Assembly: GCA_010094025.1 (NCBI GenBank)
Contig: ML991802.1
Span: 1 to 64,000 of the forward strand
Length of the DNA stretch: 64,000 nucleotides
Source: Viridothelium virens
Taxonomy: Eukaryota > Ascomycota > Dothideomycetes > Trypetheliales > Trypetheliaceae
Direction of reading: 5' to 3'
A program made the position numbers and the translations under genes. Positions 12,421-24,489 of this stretch are shown piece after piece; the stretch's first letter is position 1; every line of letters starts with the position of its first letter. The notes beneath the pieces are model-generated. The model made no database searches and was not told the origin of the DNA. It was given only the letters and a program-made list of their open reading frames with translations.

Positions 12421-12970
12421 ATGGCGCTCTCAGCAGTGCGACACTATCCATCTTCACATTTCCTCTCCGCCTTCCTTCCTGTTGCTTTTGCATCTCTACA
12501 GCCCGCTGCACATACATTCAGAACACACCTATGGCAAAGATTCCCTCTGCTCCAAACAACATGCGCTCTTCCGATAGCAATCGGCTCTGGAATCTCATCT
12601 ACTCTTCGCGATATCTGGGAATCAGTCCTTCGTGCCGTACCGAAGAAGAAAACAACACACTCCAAGAAAAGACATAGGCAGTTAGCGGGCAAAGCATTGC
12701 AGGATGCCACAGCATTGAACAAATGCTCCGGATGTGGCAGGCAGAAAAGGGCCCATGCACTATGTCCGTATTGCGTCCAAAGTGAGTCCCCAATCAATAT
12801 GGGTTTCGTATGTTGACTGTCCTTCAGCCATTCGTCAATATTGGGGCAACAATTGGAAGCCAACTCCTGAATTGGAAGCTGAGCAGAAAGAAAAGAAAGA
12901 TAAACGAGAAGAGGAGGAGCAGAGTAGAAAGCGTGCCAAGAACCTGAGATGGTGGCCAAAGAACCGGTAA
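12421..12970 (+). CDS. mrpl32: Mitochondrial large ribosomal subunit protein bL32m
   Basis: Two exons, about 167 residues, from ATG at 12421 (MALSAVRHYPSS). The first ~75 residues look like a mitochondrial presequence and have no similarity to bacterial L32. The core AVPKKKTTHSKKRHRQL is the hallmark of bL32. It is followed by the zinc-binding CSGCGRQKRAHALCPYC (two CxxC pairs). The 46-nt intron 12782-12827 (GTGAGT...TTCAG) joins YCVQ to TIRQYWGNNWKP. The tail is a charged helix ending RWWPKNR. The yeast orthologue is matured by the m-AAA protease and then assembles into the mitoribosome. This is known for the family. Confidence 0.95.
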
Positions 12971-13284
12971 ATGGATCAATTGATAATGGCAAAATCTCTC
13001 ATTTCAGAGGGAATGACACCACAGTATCAAGCGGACCTCTTATACAAGCTTTGTTACATCTAAGCATTATTGCAGTGGCGTTTCGGGACTGGCAGATTTA
13101 TTATGTAGAGAGGACGAGATTAGGTGTGGTGAATACCTGATTTGTATGATATCGAATAGAACTTCTCGATGTGAATTTAGCCACCATCCCTAACAAATTG
13201 TGAAGATCACTGCTGAAATCCAAAACCCTTCTAAGAATTGAAATGATACTAGTGCTTCTGTCACTTGGTTGATATCTTTGGAAG

Positions 13285-14576
13285 ATGGTAAGTTTCTGCG
13301 AGTGTCAATAAACTTCTGCCCCACATGCTGAGATATTTTCACAATCTTGATAGTCGAAGCAATACCTAACTACGCACACGGTCGACGATGGTAAGGCAAT
13401 CCATAGTATCTACCCGCGTATTTTGCATAATTGACAATGTCTAGCTCACCCGACCGATATTTTCTCGATAGCCGTGACTCCATCTCAAGTCTTCTCAGCG
13501 TCCGGATCTTCTTCCCTTCGCGTTCATTCCACCACACAGCCCGATTTCCCGCTCGTCCAAGAACTACATGGCGTACACGATCTTGGTTGTCATCATATAG
13601 CCACTGCAAGGCATGCACAGAAGGCTGCCAGCGTAGGCTTTGGGGGAGAAGTGAAGATATGGAAGGCGGAAAACGAGAGAATCTGGGAAGAGGAAGGAAG
13701 TATAAAAGGTCTTAAAATTCATGGTACGAAGGCTGGAGATCAAGTGCTGATTGATGGACAGATGGCAATAAAGCTGGCGAACTATGGGCAATAGCACTTT
13801 CAGAAGATGGCCAATACCTCGCAAGTACAGCATATGATGGACGCATCAATGTTTGGGACCTTAATGCGGAAAGGACCAAGATCAGAGAGTTTGAGACCAA
13901 GGGAAGCTTTGGCATGTGCATCGACTTGGTAAACACCGCTCAGAAGAAAGCCGTCTAGAGATGGAACGCTGATGGATCCTTGTAGTCGTTGGACGGCCGT
14001 TTTACGGCTTCTGGTCACCAGAACGGGAGTGTGTATATCTTCAGCAACGAAACCGGAAGAATGATACATTCGCTACCTGGTTTGTCTCATTGTCACACTC
14101 CTAGCATGATCGACCTAGTCCTAGCCTAACTGTAGATCAGGTCTTGTAAAGCCCGTTCGGGCTGTCGCTTTCTCACCCGCATCGAAGCTTTTGGCCGCAG
14201 CTGGTGACGCTCAGGTCATCGCTCTTTATGATGTGGTATCTGGCGAACAAGTTGCGAATCTGACGGGACACGCTGCGTGGATTTTCTCTCTCGACTTCAA
14301 TGACACCGGAGAGTACCTGCTTAGTGGGCGAGTTGCAACCGAATCATTCAATTTTGCATGACACTCAAACGACTAATTCTTCTTAGAGCATTCGATGGAA
14401 AAGTCAAAGTCTGGTCCATTGAGACCCGAGCTTGTGTCGCGACACACTCCGAGACGGACAAGACAGTGTGGACTGTGAAATGGTTGCCGAAGACAGCAAG
14501 TACAAGAAACGAGAGTTTTGCTGCTGCCGGCGCGAACAAAAGCATCTCCTTCTATAGGGAGGCATCCGGCAGCTGA
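13285..14576 (+). CDS. ski8: Ski8-like WD40 protein (Ski complex / Rec14)
   Basis: Seven exons, about 314 residues. WD-repeat blades are visible: VTPSQVFSASGSSSLRVH, VGFGGEVKIWK, LSEDGQYLASTAYDGRINVW, TASGHQNGSVYIF, VAFSPASKLLAAAGDAQVIA, and FDGKVKVWSIETRACVATH with the Ski8-typical TVWTVKWLP. Ski8 holds together the Ski2-Ski3-Ski8 complex that feeds RNA to the cytoplasmic exosome, and it also acts in meiotic recombination. Exon 1 seems to be just the start codon: ATG at 13285-13287 is followed at once by GTAAGT, and splicing to 13354 gives MSKQYLTTHTVDDAHPTDIF. Introns: 13288-13353, 13391-13444, 13724-13773 (or a 38-nt form ending 13761), 13929-13985, 14080-14140 and 14328-14386. The last has a GC-AG pair (GCGAGT donor), needed to keep LLSGAFDG. 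Confidence 0.86.
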
Positions 14577-15568
14577 AGCAGCGAGTGCTGCCATTCACAC
14601 GGCTTTACGCCAGCACGAGTGGGTTGTCTATTCATTTACTCATCTAACAAAGCTGGGCACTGAAATAGTATGACTTAGCTACGAGTCGCAAATTAGTGGA
14701 AACCGGCAGTGCGCAAACGCGACTTCCTATTCAGATTGCCAAAATGGTTACCAAGCTATCAGCTTTATTCAAAGGATGTCCTTCAAATAGATAGCAACCA
14801 TGTATGGCTGGATGATTAGAGCGATTAACTTGGAAGACTTTCCTAGATATCAAAATGCTACCGACTCCCCACGAGCTAGGACACGGAGCACAGTACAGAT
14901 GTTTATGGAAACAGTGGCAGGATTAATACATCCATTGGATCTCGCTTCAGTTTGTTATCGCCTGGTCCACTCTGATCCTATTCCCTTGACTCTGCGCTCT
15001 ATGTTTATGCAAGATTTCAACCGTAGGTGACAAGTTTCGTCCTAATGTCACTGAGCTGTGAGAAAGATTCCTCCTTAATCGTTGAGTGAACCAAACTCAA
15101 CTTTCATTAGAGCTCAGTAAGAAACCGGAGAAGGAGACGGTTGTAGGACCCAGTGGCAACTAGGAGTCATGCACCAAGTAACTAGGGAAAAGATCGCCTC
15201 TGATCTGACTCCTGGTGGCTGCCAGTTCCTTTGGACTGAGCCTACCTCCCTCTCTATCGACACTACCGGTCTCTGCAGACATAGTCTGCTTGCTAGAATG
15301 AGCACTGCTCTTTTCAGTACCGTAACAAGGTCGCTGATGCGGTGGTTGTTGATGTCATGGTTTTACTTCTACCCAAGCTAATTACAATAGGTTCTGCCCG
15401 CAGAATCACTAGCTCACAAAGGAAAAAAAAGAATGGCCGAGAGGTGTCAAGGATATACATCTCTAAACAGAGAGCAACCGACCGAATAATTGTATCATAA
15501 AATTTGAGCCTCACTACTCAATGCAGCAGCAAAGCTGCGTAGCACATCAACACGAGGAGTGTAAATGC
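14577..15568. other. No supportable gene
   Basis: About 1 kb between the Ski8 stop and the convergent orphan membrane protein gene. Short frames exist, including one at 14800-15030, but none has a domain, a codon pattern or splice-site support. Confidence 0.45.
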
Positions 15569-16453
15569 CTACATCAGAGGAATCCAGCGTGAATTAGTCA
15601 GGGGAAGTGACGAGGAATCCTTGTCAGTGCAATTATGTCTATGACCGTGGTGCTTGCTAAGTTTGGCTTCCGTGAGATTTGAAGCAATGTGGTCGTCAGA
15701 GATGTTGTGGTCTTTCCTGAAGTCTTCACCACGACGCTCGTGTTCACTAGGCCTCGGACTCGTCAACGGCATGACCTCTTGGAATGGACCTATGCTCTCT
15801 TGGCTGTTGTTGGCAAGGGGAAGATTGCCCCCAGACCACGTGGACGGCTCGATCTTCTCAACAGATCCATTCTGGGTAAATTGCGCAAAGAAGATTGTCT
15901 GTGGATACTTCGAGACAGCTGTGACATTCGCAATGTCGTCAACGATGGAATGGTTCACGAACCAGCGCGCTTGGTCTGCACCTTGAGAGTTCGGAAGCAT
16001 GGGATTGCGAGGACCAGGAACGCCCTGACTAGCGTTCCAATTAGGAATTTGTTCGCAATGATGAGTCTGATTAAGATCTGCAGGACAGCCGAAGAGTATT
16101 GTGTGTATGTCTGGTGCGTCTTGTGGGTTGCCTAGAGGATTACGTATCGAGATTGGAGGAGATGTACCCTTACTGGCCCAATGACCCGTCAGATAAATGA
16201 CCAGCATAGTCAAACCGGCTCCGAATGCCATGAGCACCAAGCTGATAACCACATATCCAGTACTTGAGAAGGGTCTCGACCAGCGAGAGCGTAAGGCAGA
16301 AGATATATGGCGACCACCCTCGGTTGAGCCAGGATATTCATTGAAATCAGAACAAGCCTCGCCTTGGCCTGCGATAGGCGTTGTTTGGTAGGTTTCTGGC
16401 GCTTCACGGGGACTGCCTTGAAAGCTAAACTGTGGTGATGATCTTTGTGACAT
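15569..16453 (-). CDS. Uncharacterised single-pass membrane protein
   Basis: Single open frame of 294 residues from ATG at 16453 (MSQRSSPQFSF). I do not recognise the family. Residues 1-65 are polar and should be cytosolic. One strong hydrophobic helix (about residues 66-92, GYVVISLVLMAFGAGLTMLV) follows an Arg-rich stretch, which suggests type II topology with the C-terminus outside. The outer part has several N-glycosylation sequons (NQT, NAS, NHS, NVT, NGS, NNS, NIS, NLT, NCT) and three cysteines. The C-terminal 40 residues are His- and Asp-rich. The initial ATG and the lack of stops are the only coding evidence. A small intron near the 3' end cannot be excluded. Confidence 0.65.
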   Translation of the reverse strand: MSQRSSPQFSFQGSPREAPETYQTTPIAGQGEACSDFNEYPGSTEGGRHISSALRSRWSRPFSSTGYVVISLVLMAFGAGLTMLVIYLTGHWASKGTSPPISIRNPLGNPQDAPDIHTILFGCPADLNQTHHCEQIPNWNASQGVPGPRNPMLPNSQGADQARWFVNHSIVDDIANVTAVSKYPQTIFFAQFTQNGSVEKIEPSTWSGGNLPLANNSQESIGPFQEVMPLTSPRPSEHERRGEDFRKDHNISDDHIASNLTEAKLSKHHGHRHNCTDKDSSSLPLTNSRWIPLM

Positions 16454-19095
16454 AATGTCTCTGAGTTGTGTGTCTCCCCTGCCGAAATTTTTGATAGATT
16501 GCTTGGCTTAGACAAGAACCAAACATATATGCTGATCAAGAATTTGTTCTACGCTCTAGCCCATACTTCTATATATAATATCCTCTTGGTGAGTCTGATA
16601 CTCCTTAGTATAGAGAGAAGACTAAAGAATCGATTCATGTGTCAAGACTCAACCATGAGTGATTGAGTCCACAAGAGATCCAAGCGACGACTTGGAGGAA
16701 TAATCGATATGACTGGACTTAAACCATCATGATATCCCGATATGAATCCCATTCCCATGCTAACTACGGGGTGGCATTAAGTGAATTCAAGTGCATTGAG
16801 GTTGACGTTCAACAGTGTGGAGGCCGAGAACAGCTTGAGTTTCTGGGATTGGGGGTGAATACTTGAGTAGCATCTATTATCACCTATGACATATTCACAA
16901 GGACTGCTCACCGGGCTGAACCGAGGAGTCATCTTCTTGACTTTGCTTCTATTGCGCCTTCCTTTCACATGACCAAACTATCCTCTATCACTCATCTTCA
17001 AATGCGACCATAGCTTTGACCACTTGCATGTATGACAAAGGCATATGAATGAAGATTTGTATGAGGTGTGTGGTTTGCATCCTACAGCTAATCAAACATT
17101 GTATTCCAGTGCTTTTTTCGAGCATACTTTCATCCTTTTATGAAGACTTCTGTGCAACCAAGGAATTGTGACCGAGCTTAAAGCGTTGATTTTCTACACC
17201 TGAGAGACTCATGTACTTATACGAGCACACATGGCTGGAATACGCGATGTTTGAGGGATGCAACTAAAAGCCACCACGGCTTTATTTAGGGGGAAATGGC
17301 CATCGGTCTGGCCTTGCCCTGATTTCCACAAGAGGGATGAGGAAAGAATAGCATGCGGAGCTTTGGCTCTTTGAATTGTGCCTACTGCCCTTGTCTCCAA
17401 ATGTTATCTTAATACGTCTGAAGCAGCACCCGCAGCGTAAGACAGTGAAGCAAAGATTTGTAATGACTCTAGAGAGGAAGGACTCAGAAAAGAATTGGGC
17501 TTTAATACTAGTGCGTCCGAGATTGATGTACTTCCTTTACTGGAGCTATCCTATGGCACTGGACAATAGCTATCAGGGTTGTCCAAGAACCGGACTATGA
17601 TCCGGAAGGGGATCGTTCCGCAACGCTAACATTCGTCCAACGTCGGGCTTGCCGGGTTGATGTTGTAGAGCATGGTAAATGACAATGTACCATAAACCCA
17701 AGATGTAGCAACGTCTAGTATGCTAAGACTTGTATGTCGTGTTTTCGATAAGCATGTATTGATAAAAAAAAAAATCCCGAACGGACCAGTCAAAAGATGC
17801 TTCTACCATCCGAGCGGCCTGCAGACAAGCTCAGCTTCATGAAAATCTGCTGGCGTATGCCGTGTGAGCCGAAGTCCAAGCTGCAAGCGAACTTGATTGT
17901 CGGGTTTGTATGTGCTCAATATCCACAGAATGGACACTTAGGGCCAAGCCGCGGAAATCCAGCTTCAGAGTTCAGACTTGCTATACCGCCACTTGCCGTG
18001 GACTTTCCTTTCTCTTTTTCTTTTTCCTTTTCTTTTTCCCTCCTTCTTCCCAAATTCGGTTACAGTGATCGGTTTACTCAAGTGGGTTCATCTGTTGGAA
18101 ATCTTACCTTCCGGGAAACGGATTATGGAAACGTTTTGGTGCGGTGGATTGGGCGTGTGTCCTTCCGGGCACCATACGACTAGGATTTGTGCTTGCGCCT
18201 GAAGCTATACGCATCGACACTCGGCAGTTCTCAGTATGCATGGAGCTGCTCTTTATCCGGGCCTGAAACTCGGAAGGATGACAATATACGTTCTGGGCCA
18301 AATCCTAAGTAGTGTGGACAAGTGGGTCCTTTAATAGCTGGATCGGCTTTGCCGTCGGCTTTCAAATCAGATGGATCGGACCCTGGCTCTATTCGAAACA
18401 AGTTGGCTAGTGCGTTTAACAAGGATACGATGTAGCTATATAGGTAGCTCGCTAGCTTGTGTTTGAATTGGCTGGGGTTCGGAGGTTGCCGGAGCTTAAA
18501 TACCACTAGAGGTTTAGGGAATGTGAGGCTAAAACGGGGTAAGATATGGTGGCGAGGTATACAGGCGAGCTGATCATCGAATATACACGTGCTCCTACGC
18601 GCGGTGGTTTTTTTTTAGCTTCGCCTTTCGTATTGGATGGTAATATCAAGCACTCAGATGCAAGGAGTTGTTTAAAAATTGTTTGCTAGCCTCTGAGCCC
18701 GGAAACGGACATTGGAATGAATTAGTGGTTTGGGTATTAAACAGGCTGGCTAGGAGCCGCCACACAGCCCGAGCAGCCCATAGAAGCACCGAGGCATGTA
18801 CGCAAGAATGAGGCAAAGCGGAGGATTTCACTTGGCAGGAAGCTTGTACAGCTCAGCGACTGCGCTTAGTCCTAAAACATTATCAATTCCCGTCATCAGC
18901 GATACCAGGGCCATCTCACCTGTAAGATAACGGCACGAGTTTCCCGCCTTGCTGCCAGAAGAAGAAGAAAAGCACTTTCTCCATATAGATGACGGAATCT
19001 GCCGCCTCCAGCTCGTCATCACGATGTGGCTTTGGTCGGTTGCCGAGCAGTGGCAAAAAGGACCTTTCCCTGCGTGACATACGGTCCTTGGTCCA
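16454..19095. other. Gene-poor stretch with a polypyrimidine tract
   Basis: About 2.6 kb without a supportable gene. A C/T-rich tract (mostly CTTTTT units) lies at about 18003-18050, and poly-A runs lie near 17764 and 18609. The frames at 17797-18183 are an artefact of this low-complexity tract. A minus-strand frame at 18828-19157 follows the RecQ stop and shows no helicase-associated domain. Confidence 0.45.
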
Positions 19096-20691
19096 TTAGT
19101 CGTATTCATCCATTGCGTAAGCTCCACTCTGTCGCTGAGTAGAGCACCACTCTTCACTCGCTAGGCCGTCCTCTTTCCGCCTCTTCAGATCATTCTTATC
19201 CTTATGCCAGTCACACGCCCACTCGCACTGAGGTGTACTCTCATCGCCGAAATAATTTGCGATGATTTTGTGTCTGCATGTATTTGTGTTCTCACAGTAC
19301 TCAACGAGCGCCTGCAGACTCTGAGCACGGCTTTGCATCGTCTGCATCGCGTCAGCGTTCGCCGCGGCTCCCCTACCACTCACGTCCCTTGCCATTAGAG
19401 AAGCGGCTCGATCTCGATCTTCACGGCCATAGTAAATCATACAGACGCTTGCTTTGCCATCACGACCAGCTCGCCCTGCTTCTTGATAGTAGCCTTCAAA
19501 GCTTTTCGGAATTTGCCAGTGTACGACAAAGCGGACATTTTCTTTGTCTATGCCCATTCCGAACGCCGTGGTTGCGACAATCACGTCGTAGCCCTCCTTA
19601 TTATCTACCCAGCCTTTGAGGTAATCATCCTTCAGATCGGAGCTCAAGCCAGCATGATAAGGTCTGGCACCAACGCGATCATTACAGAGACGTGCTGCGA
19701 GCGCTTCGCAGTCTCGCCGAAACAACGTATAGATGATGCCTGAGACGCCGTCAGGACGCTCGCCACGATTCTGAAGCTCTGCCGCTCGGGACGGTTGTTT
19801 CCGACGCGCGTGCGCAGCGCGAAGCCATGTGACAAAGTCATCATAAATGTCAGAGTCATCGTTCTTGAAGCGTACTTCGAAGTGAAGATTGGGACGTGCA
19901 ACGGTGCCATTGAAGACGCGAACAGTGCGTCTGTCAAGTCCAAGCGTCTCAATAACATCGTTGCGAACGCGGGAAGTAGCTGTCGCAGTGAGAGCAATCA
20001 AAGGAACTTCAGGGAATTCACGTTTAAAAAATGAAAGTGACTGGAATGCGCGACGAAAATCATGACCCCACTCGCTGATACAATGTGCCTCATCCACAGC
20101 AATGCGAGAGAGCTCCTGCTGCTCGTGTACTATACGCAAGCAGCGCCTGAAATGGTCAAGCGTACAAAATTCGGGTGTTACGTAAAGCAAGCGTATATGA
20201 GGGTGACCACAGCGAAGATCGTCGAGTATGGCGTTCTTGTGGCTGAGAGGGATGGTACTGTTGATTGTTTCGACCGCGACCCCAGCAGTCCGAAGAGCCG
20301 CGATTTGGTTATTCTAGATCGGAAGTCAACCAGACTTCATGTTCATGCCTGCGCTCATATTACCATGAGAGCCAAGAGAGGAGAAATAACGATTGTGACT
20401 TTTAGGACGTTAGTGCACACCGCCAAACTACCACCCAGTTGGTACATACTCCCGTGTCCCAGCACCGCCGGGAGCTGAAAGCACAAGCTCTTGCCGAAGG
20501 AGGTAGCAGCAGATAGAAACACATCTTGACCTTCGAGCGTGGCTCGAATCACTTCACGCTGGACCGGTCTACGTGCAATGAGCTCTGGCTATGTGATGTG
20601 ATGCAACGAACACGTACCTGAAACTGCTTTTCTTGAAGACGCGACGAAGCACAAAGTCCAGATCATAGGGTTCCTGCTTCCGAGCCGGCAT
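19096..20691 (-). CDS. RecQ-family ATP-dependent DNA helicase (short form)
   Basis: Four exons, about 481 residues, from ATG at 20691 (MPARKQEPYDLDFVLRRVF). Helicase motifs in order: VQREVIRATLEGQ (motif 0), ATSFGKSLCFQLP (Walker A), VISPLLALM (Ia), AVDEAHCISEWGHDFR (DEAH box plus the RecQ aromatic loop), ALTATAT (III), YHAGLS, VATTAFGMGID (V) and YYQEAGRAGRDG (VI). It closes with a short zinc-binding module (CRHKIIANYFGD...CEWACDW) and then EEWCSTQ. RQC winged-helix and HRDC domains are absent, so this is a short RecQ rather than an Sgs1/BLM type. RecQ helicases unwind DNA 3'-5' in repair and recombination. Introns: 20617-20569, 20449-20399 and 20363-20314. The exon between the last two is only 35 nt. 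Confidence 0.9.
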
Positions 20692-23600
20692 CTTGTAGGT
20701 CGATTAACAAGCACGACCATTTCAGGAAGCGAGATCCTTAGGATAAGCGAGGTTGCCGACCGGGATTCCATCCAAGTAGCACTTTGCAAGTGGCGTTTGT
20801 GATGTTGGACACAGCATAGGGAGAGTGCTCAATCAACACGATACTCTTGCGATACCCGTGTGGGTTAAGTCCGGCATAAAGCACGGAGGCACTCGCTTCG
20901 CTTCAGTGCAGGAGGTTGCATCGGCTCAAGCACGGCGCAGTACAAGCAAGTAATTAACAAGCTCGAGGAGGAAGGGCGACAAAGACAAATGTTGCGCTTT
21001 CGGGGCGCTAAAATTTGGCCGGATTATCTAAGTGCGAATCTCACAGAGTCGCGTCTATCTACCTTACCGCGGAGGGAGGGTTTTCAAGTGGTAATCAATA
21101 CAATGTTATTTCAACTTTACTGTTATGACCCTGTTGGCCCATGTTGACATCGGTTGAGGAAACCCCCACCGCGGTAAGGTACTTTCCAAACGAGAGGACA
21201 GAATGTCTTGAGAGGCGGCTTTGTCTCATGAATGTCAAACATTGAGGATAGTAGAGAGGAGTTGGTAATGGGCCATAGCCATTGTTTACCTAATCCAAGC
21301 GTTCATCGCTTGGTCTAGTACGATACGATAGTACCTTAAAGCATACAATGCTGGTGTTTCGTCGGCCGACGGGCCGCGATTTTCAACACCCCTACAATTG
21401 GCTCCAATTGGCTCCTCTGTCCCGAGACTTGTGAAGCTGCTTCATCGTCTCATGCAGAGCTCGCTCCCTCAAGAAATGGGCGTCTTCCATCACCAACATC
21501 TCGTCTCATCAAACTGAGGCTGAGTTCAATCCATCAGGAATTATATTTTCCGTACCCTAAATATCCTGCTGGTTTCTTAATCGTATATGGAAGCTGCAGA
21601 ATGGCGATGCATGGTCGTGTTATGTCCCGTGGCGTTAGCATTGCAGCCCGTACGATAGTTGATGGTACAGCTCCATGACAGTTTGGACTTGGACACGATA
21701 GCTCTGACAACCAAGGTTTGATGCCGATGCTCCAGTAGATTGGCTCCCTGCCTGTTTTCAAAGTATCCATGGAAGCTACGATTTGGCGGACTGTGCTAGT
21801 AGTGCGCTCTATCGCTGGAACAGCTTCAGCTTTGCTAGTGATTGGTCAGCTCTGCAACCGCTTTAAAATGGAACACGAGCACTTTTGTGGCAGAAAGCTG
21901 ATCCAGAGGTTCTGCTAGACGAGCTGGGCATCTTCCGCGGTCAATTTACACTATTAGATCAGGTTTGTTCCTGACTTTGCCTTTGAGACGGAATGTAGGA
22001 ACCCGGCTCCTTCCGCACCCCGTAGATACCTACAGATCGCATTCGATCTCCCGTTTAAGATCTCGATCAGAGCCTGTAGAAGAAATGCAGAGATCCTGGA
22101 CGGAAATAAATATTACGAAAACAGAGATAACCTTTCCTGCAGGTTCAGCAACTTGTCTCGCAGTAGCGCTATGCATTGGCCAGGGTATTGCAATCACGAG
22201 CAGCGGGAGAGGCTGTGCAGCCGGTGTTGTGAAGTGACGCCAATCGTTCTATAAGGATCCATAGGTGACTTCTATCAACCCTCCCGCGCAAGAACGGGAC
22301 AGATCATAGCTCGCTTGCTAGTTCTTGTCACCGCTTGTTTTGACGTCATTTGTGGCTGGGACTGCACACATCAAACATGAGGACTGGCTCATGCTAAATA
22401 TTGCTTGTGCTACACAACGTTGGAAATGGCTTGATGGTGGGTATCCATAGGGCTGAGTTAAGATAGATTTCATTGGGTTTCCGGTCAAGTTCCCTCAGAC
22501 CGCAGAATCGCTAAAGCGGGGAAACGGGTCAGGAGCGCGGCTCATACGCTAGGCTCGGTGAGTTAGGATATATTGCTCTCTGTCAACTCTTTCAGCTTGG
22601 ATGTGGGCCAGTTTGATGCAGCAGAGTATCGTCGTGCGTTGAGACCTGACAAATCGTAAGCATTCACTGCCACAAGCGGGGAAATACTAGGACTGGAGAA
22701 TGGGGAAGGAGAAACTACCTCGGACACTGCGGTGTGCGCGTGCGAAGTTTCCGTAGAACTATCATGCACGAGGAGGTCTAGATTAACTCCTGGGTGACAA
22801 ACTGTGCTGCCCGGCGTACGAACTGTAGATCCAAAATCGCTCGAATTAGGAGAATGCTACTACCTCAGGGCCGGGTCGCTGGACCAACGCAAGAGTTAAA
22901 AGAGAGCACTTAGACATGCGTACCCAGGTACATCAAACCAATGGGGGGCAATAGGCTATCTCCCGTATAAGTAGTACAGCTTCCGGTCTGCTGGAACCGA
23001 CGGTTCGCAGTAGTGTCTGTAGACGGGAATTTTCTTGCATGACCGTGATTCAGCAAAATGTGCAAAACAGGATCTTGTGACGGCTTGGACCCGAGGCAAA
23101 TGGAGGAAGTCTGCAGGTCCTGTGCTCCAAGGATAGCAGATATGGGCAGGGCCAAGACCAAGGCGAGTAAATTAGTCGAGAAGGCACATGGATTGATCAT
23201 CGGGATGAAAATATTCGGGCCAGGGGAATGAAGAGTAGAGAAGGGTCTGTGGATTGTTTCATGCAAACTAGAAGCCACCAACAAGATGGAAGAGGCGGGT
23301 GATGGGCCAATATTGGACAGCAAAAGAGGTTGAGCACAAAATGTGTCAATCGAGAGGCAGGTAAATACGAAGAGCAGGTGGGTACGTATCCTTCACCGCA
23401 GGTCAGCCCTGCCTCAAAACTCGTACTTGTACTGAATTGTGGCAAGAAACATGGATGGATTGGCGGCCTCGAAATTGCCCGAAACAGGGAAGCAGGCCGC
23501 AGAGCCGTTTCATCCGCGATGTTTCAACTGCAATCTGCACCTGCACATGGAGCTGCAGGGAACGCTGTGGAGAAGGCTGGCCCAAGAAGGGGCTGTGTGG

Positions 23601-24489
23601 GGATAGAGGTGGGAGGTCTCGAGGACAGCGGTGGGAGTTGTATGTTGTGTGTACAGTACTCTAGTGACTACTGACCTTTCTCAAAGTAGGGTTCTCGGCC
23701 GAGCCGATCCTAGCCACAACGACACTCACGACGGTCACGACAGCGAGACGACGCCGAACCGGCCGATAAGATGCATTTACCGGCAGGCAGAGGAGGCTCA
23801 TCCACCCATAGTCCGTTACAGACTGACAGGAACGGTGCACGCATCGCCCTCCCTTGTCCCTGTGCGCCATGTGTTCGCCAGTTATGTCATCGCAGCCATC
23901 CTAGTCACCCTGAGCATCACCTGCCAGGACCCGCTGCCACCGTAGGGCCACGGGCAGGGCCAACGACAAGCAGATTACGACTCGAGTATCCCGTCTGCGT
24001 GTTTGGAGCAGGCTAGCCGAGCCGCGCCTCATACCCAACAACGCGCCTAATGGCCTGCATTTACCTGGAAGCCGGTCCCCAATTCCGTCGGGCTGCATCT
24101 TTCTGGAGCAATACTCGCCGCTTAAGCTTAGCTCCTCCCATATGGAGTTATCCGCTGTCGGAAGCTATTCTTGGCTGGTAGAGGCCCTGAGTCGATCGGG
24201 CCCTGCAAGCATACACAAGCAAAGTCGCGCTTCTCAACCGCCGTTGGTGAAGCTTTATCGGCTCTATACTGCGAGAGCAAATCGCGGCTACGCCGGACCC
24301 GAGCCACAGGTGCTCTCGATTCTAACCAGGGGTAGAAACAATCCGATCGTGGCAGTGTGTGCTGCCTCTTGATCGTCACGCCAAAAAGAACCTCAGCTCC
24401 ACACTTGGCAGGTATGGTGGGTGACAAATATAAGGCTGAGACCTCGATTGTAGAATAGAAAGCGATGTAAGAAAAAAGTTTAACTCAAC
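20692..24489. other. Long gene-poor region
   Basis: About 3.8 kb between the RecQ and Zn2Cys6 genes. Apart from the inverted-repeat element at 21060-21181 I find no domain, splice chain or RNA gene. Some frames of 60-110 codons exist on both strands at 23330-24016 but overlap each other. It may include decayed mobile DNA that I cannot assign. Confidence 0.45.
21060..21181. mobile_element. MITE-like inverted-repeat element, copy 1
   Basis: Terminal inverted repeats of about 29 bp start at 21062 (CCTTACCGCGGAGGGAGGG) and end at 21179 (CCCCCACCGCGGTAAGG). A TA dinucleotide flanks each side as a likely target duplication. The interior carries no gene. It contains a block (GTTATTTCAACTTTACTG then TTATGACCCTGTTGGCCC) that recurs with about 85-90% identity at 35720-35775, which defines a family. 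The 118-bp core is shorter than copy 2, with material missing on the right side of the interior. TA target sites suggest mobilisation by a Tc1/mariner-like transposase, by inference. It sits about 370 bp upstream of the RecQ start. Confidence 0.82.

Noticed and set aside
17797-18183. 128-codon frame with FPFSFSFSFSFS
   Set aside because: It is caused by a CTTTTT-type polypyrimidine tract, with no conserved sequence around it.
18828-19157. Frame after the RecQ stop as a possible C-terminal extension
   Set aside because: It does not resemble RQC or HRDC domains, and the ending EEWCSTQ...EYD looks like a natural C-terminus.
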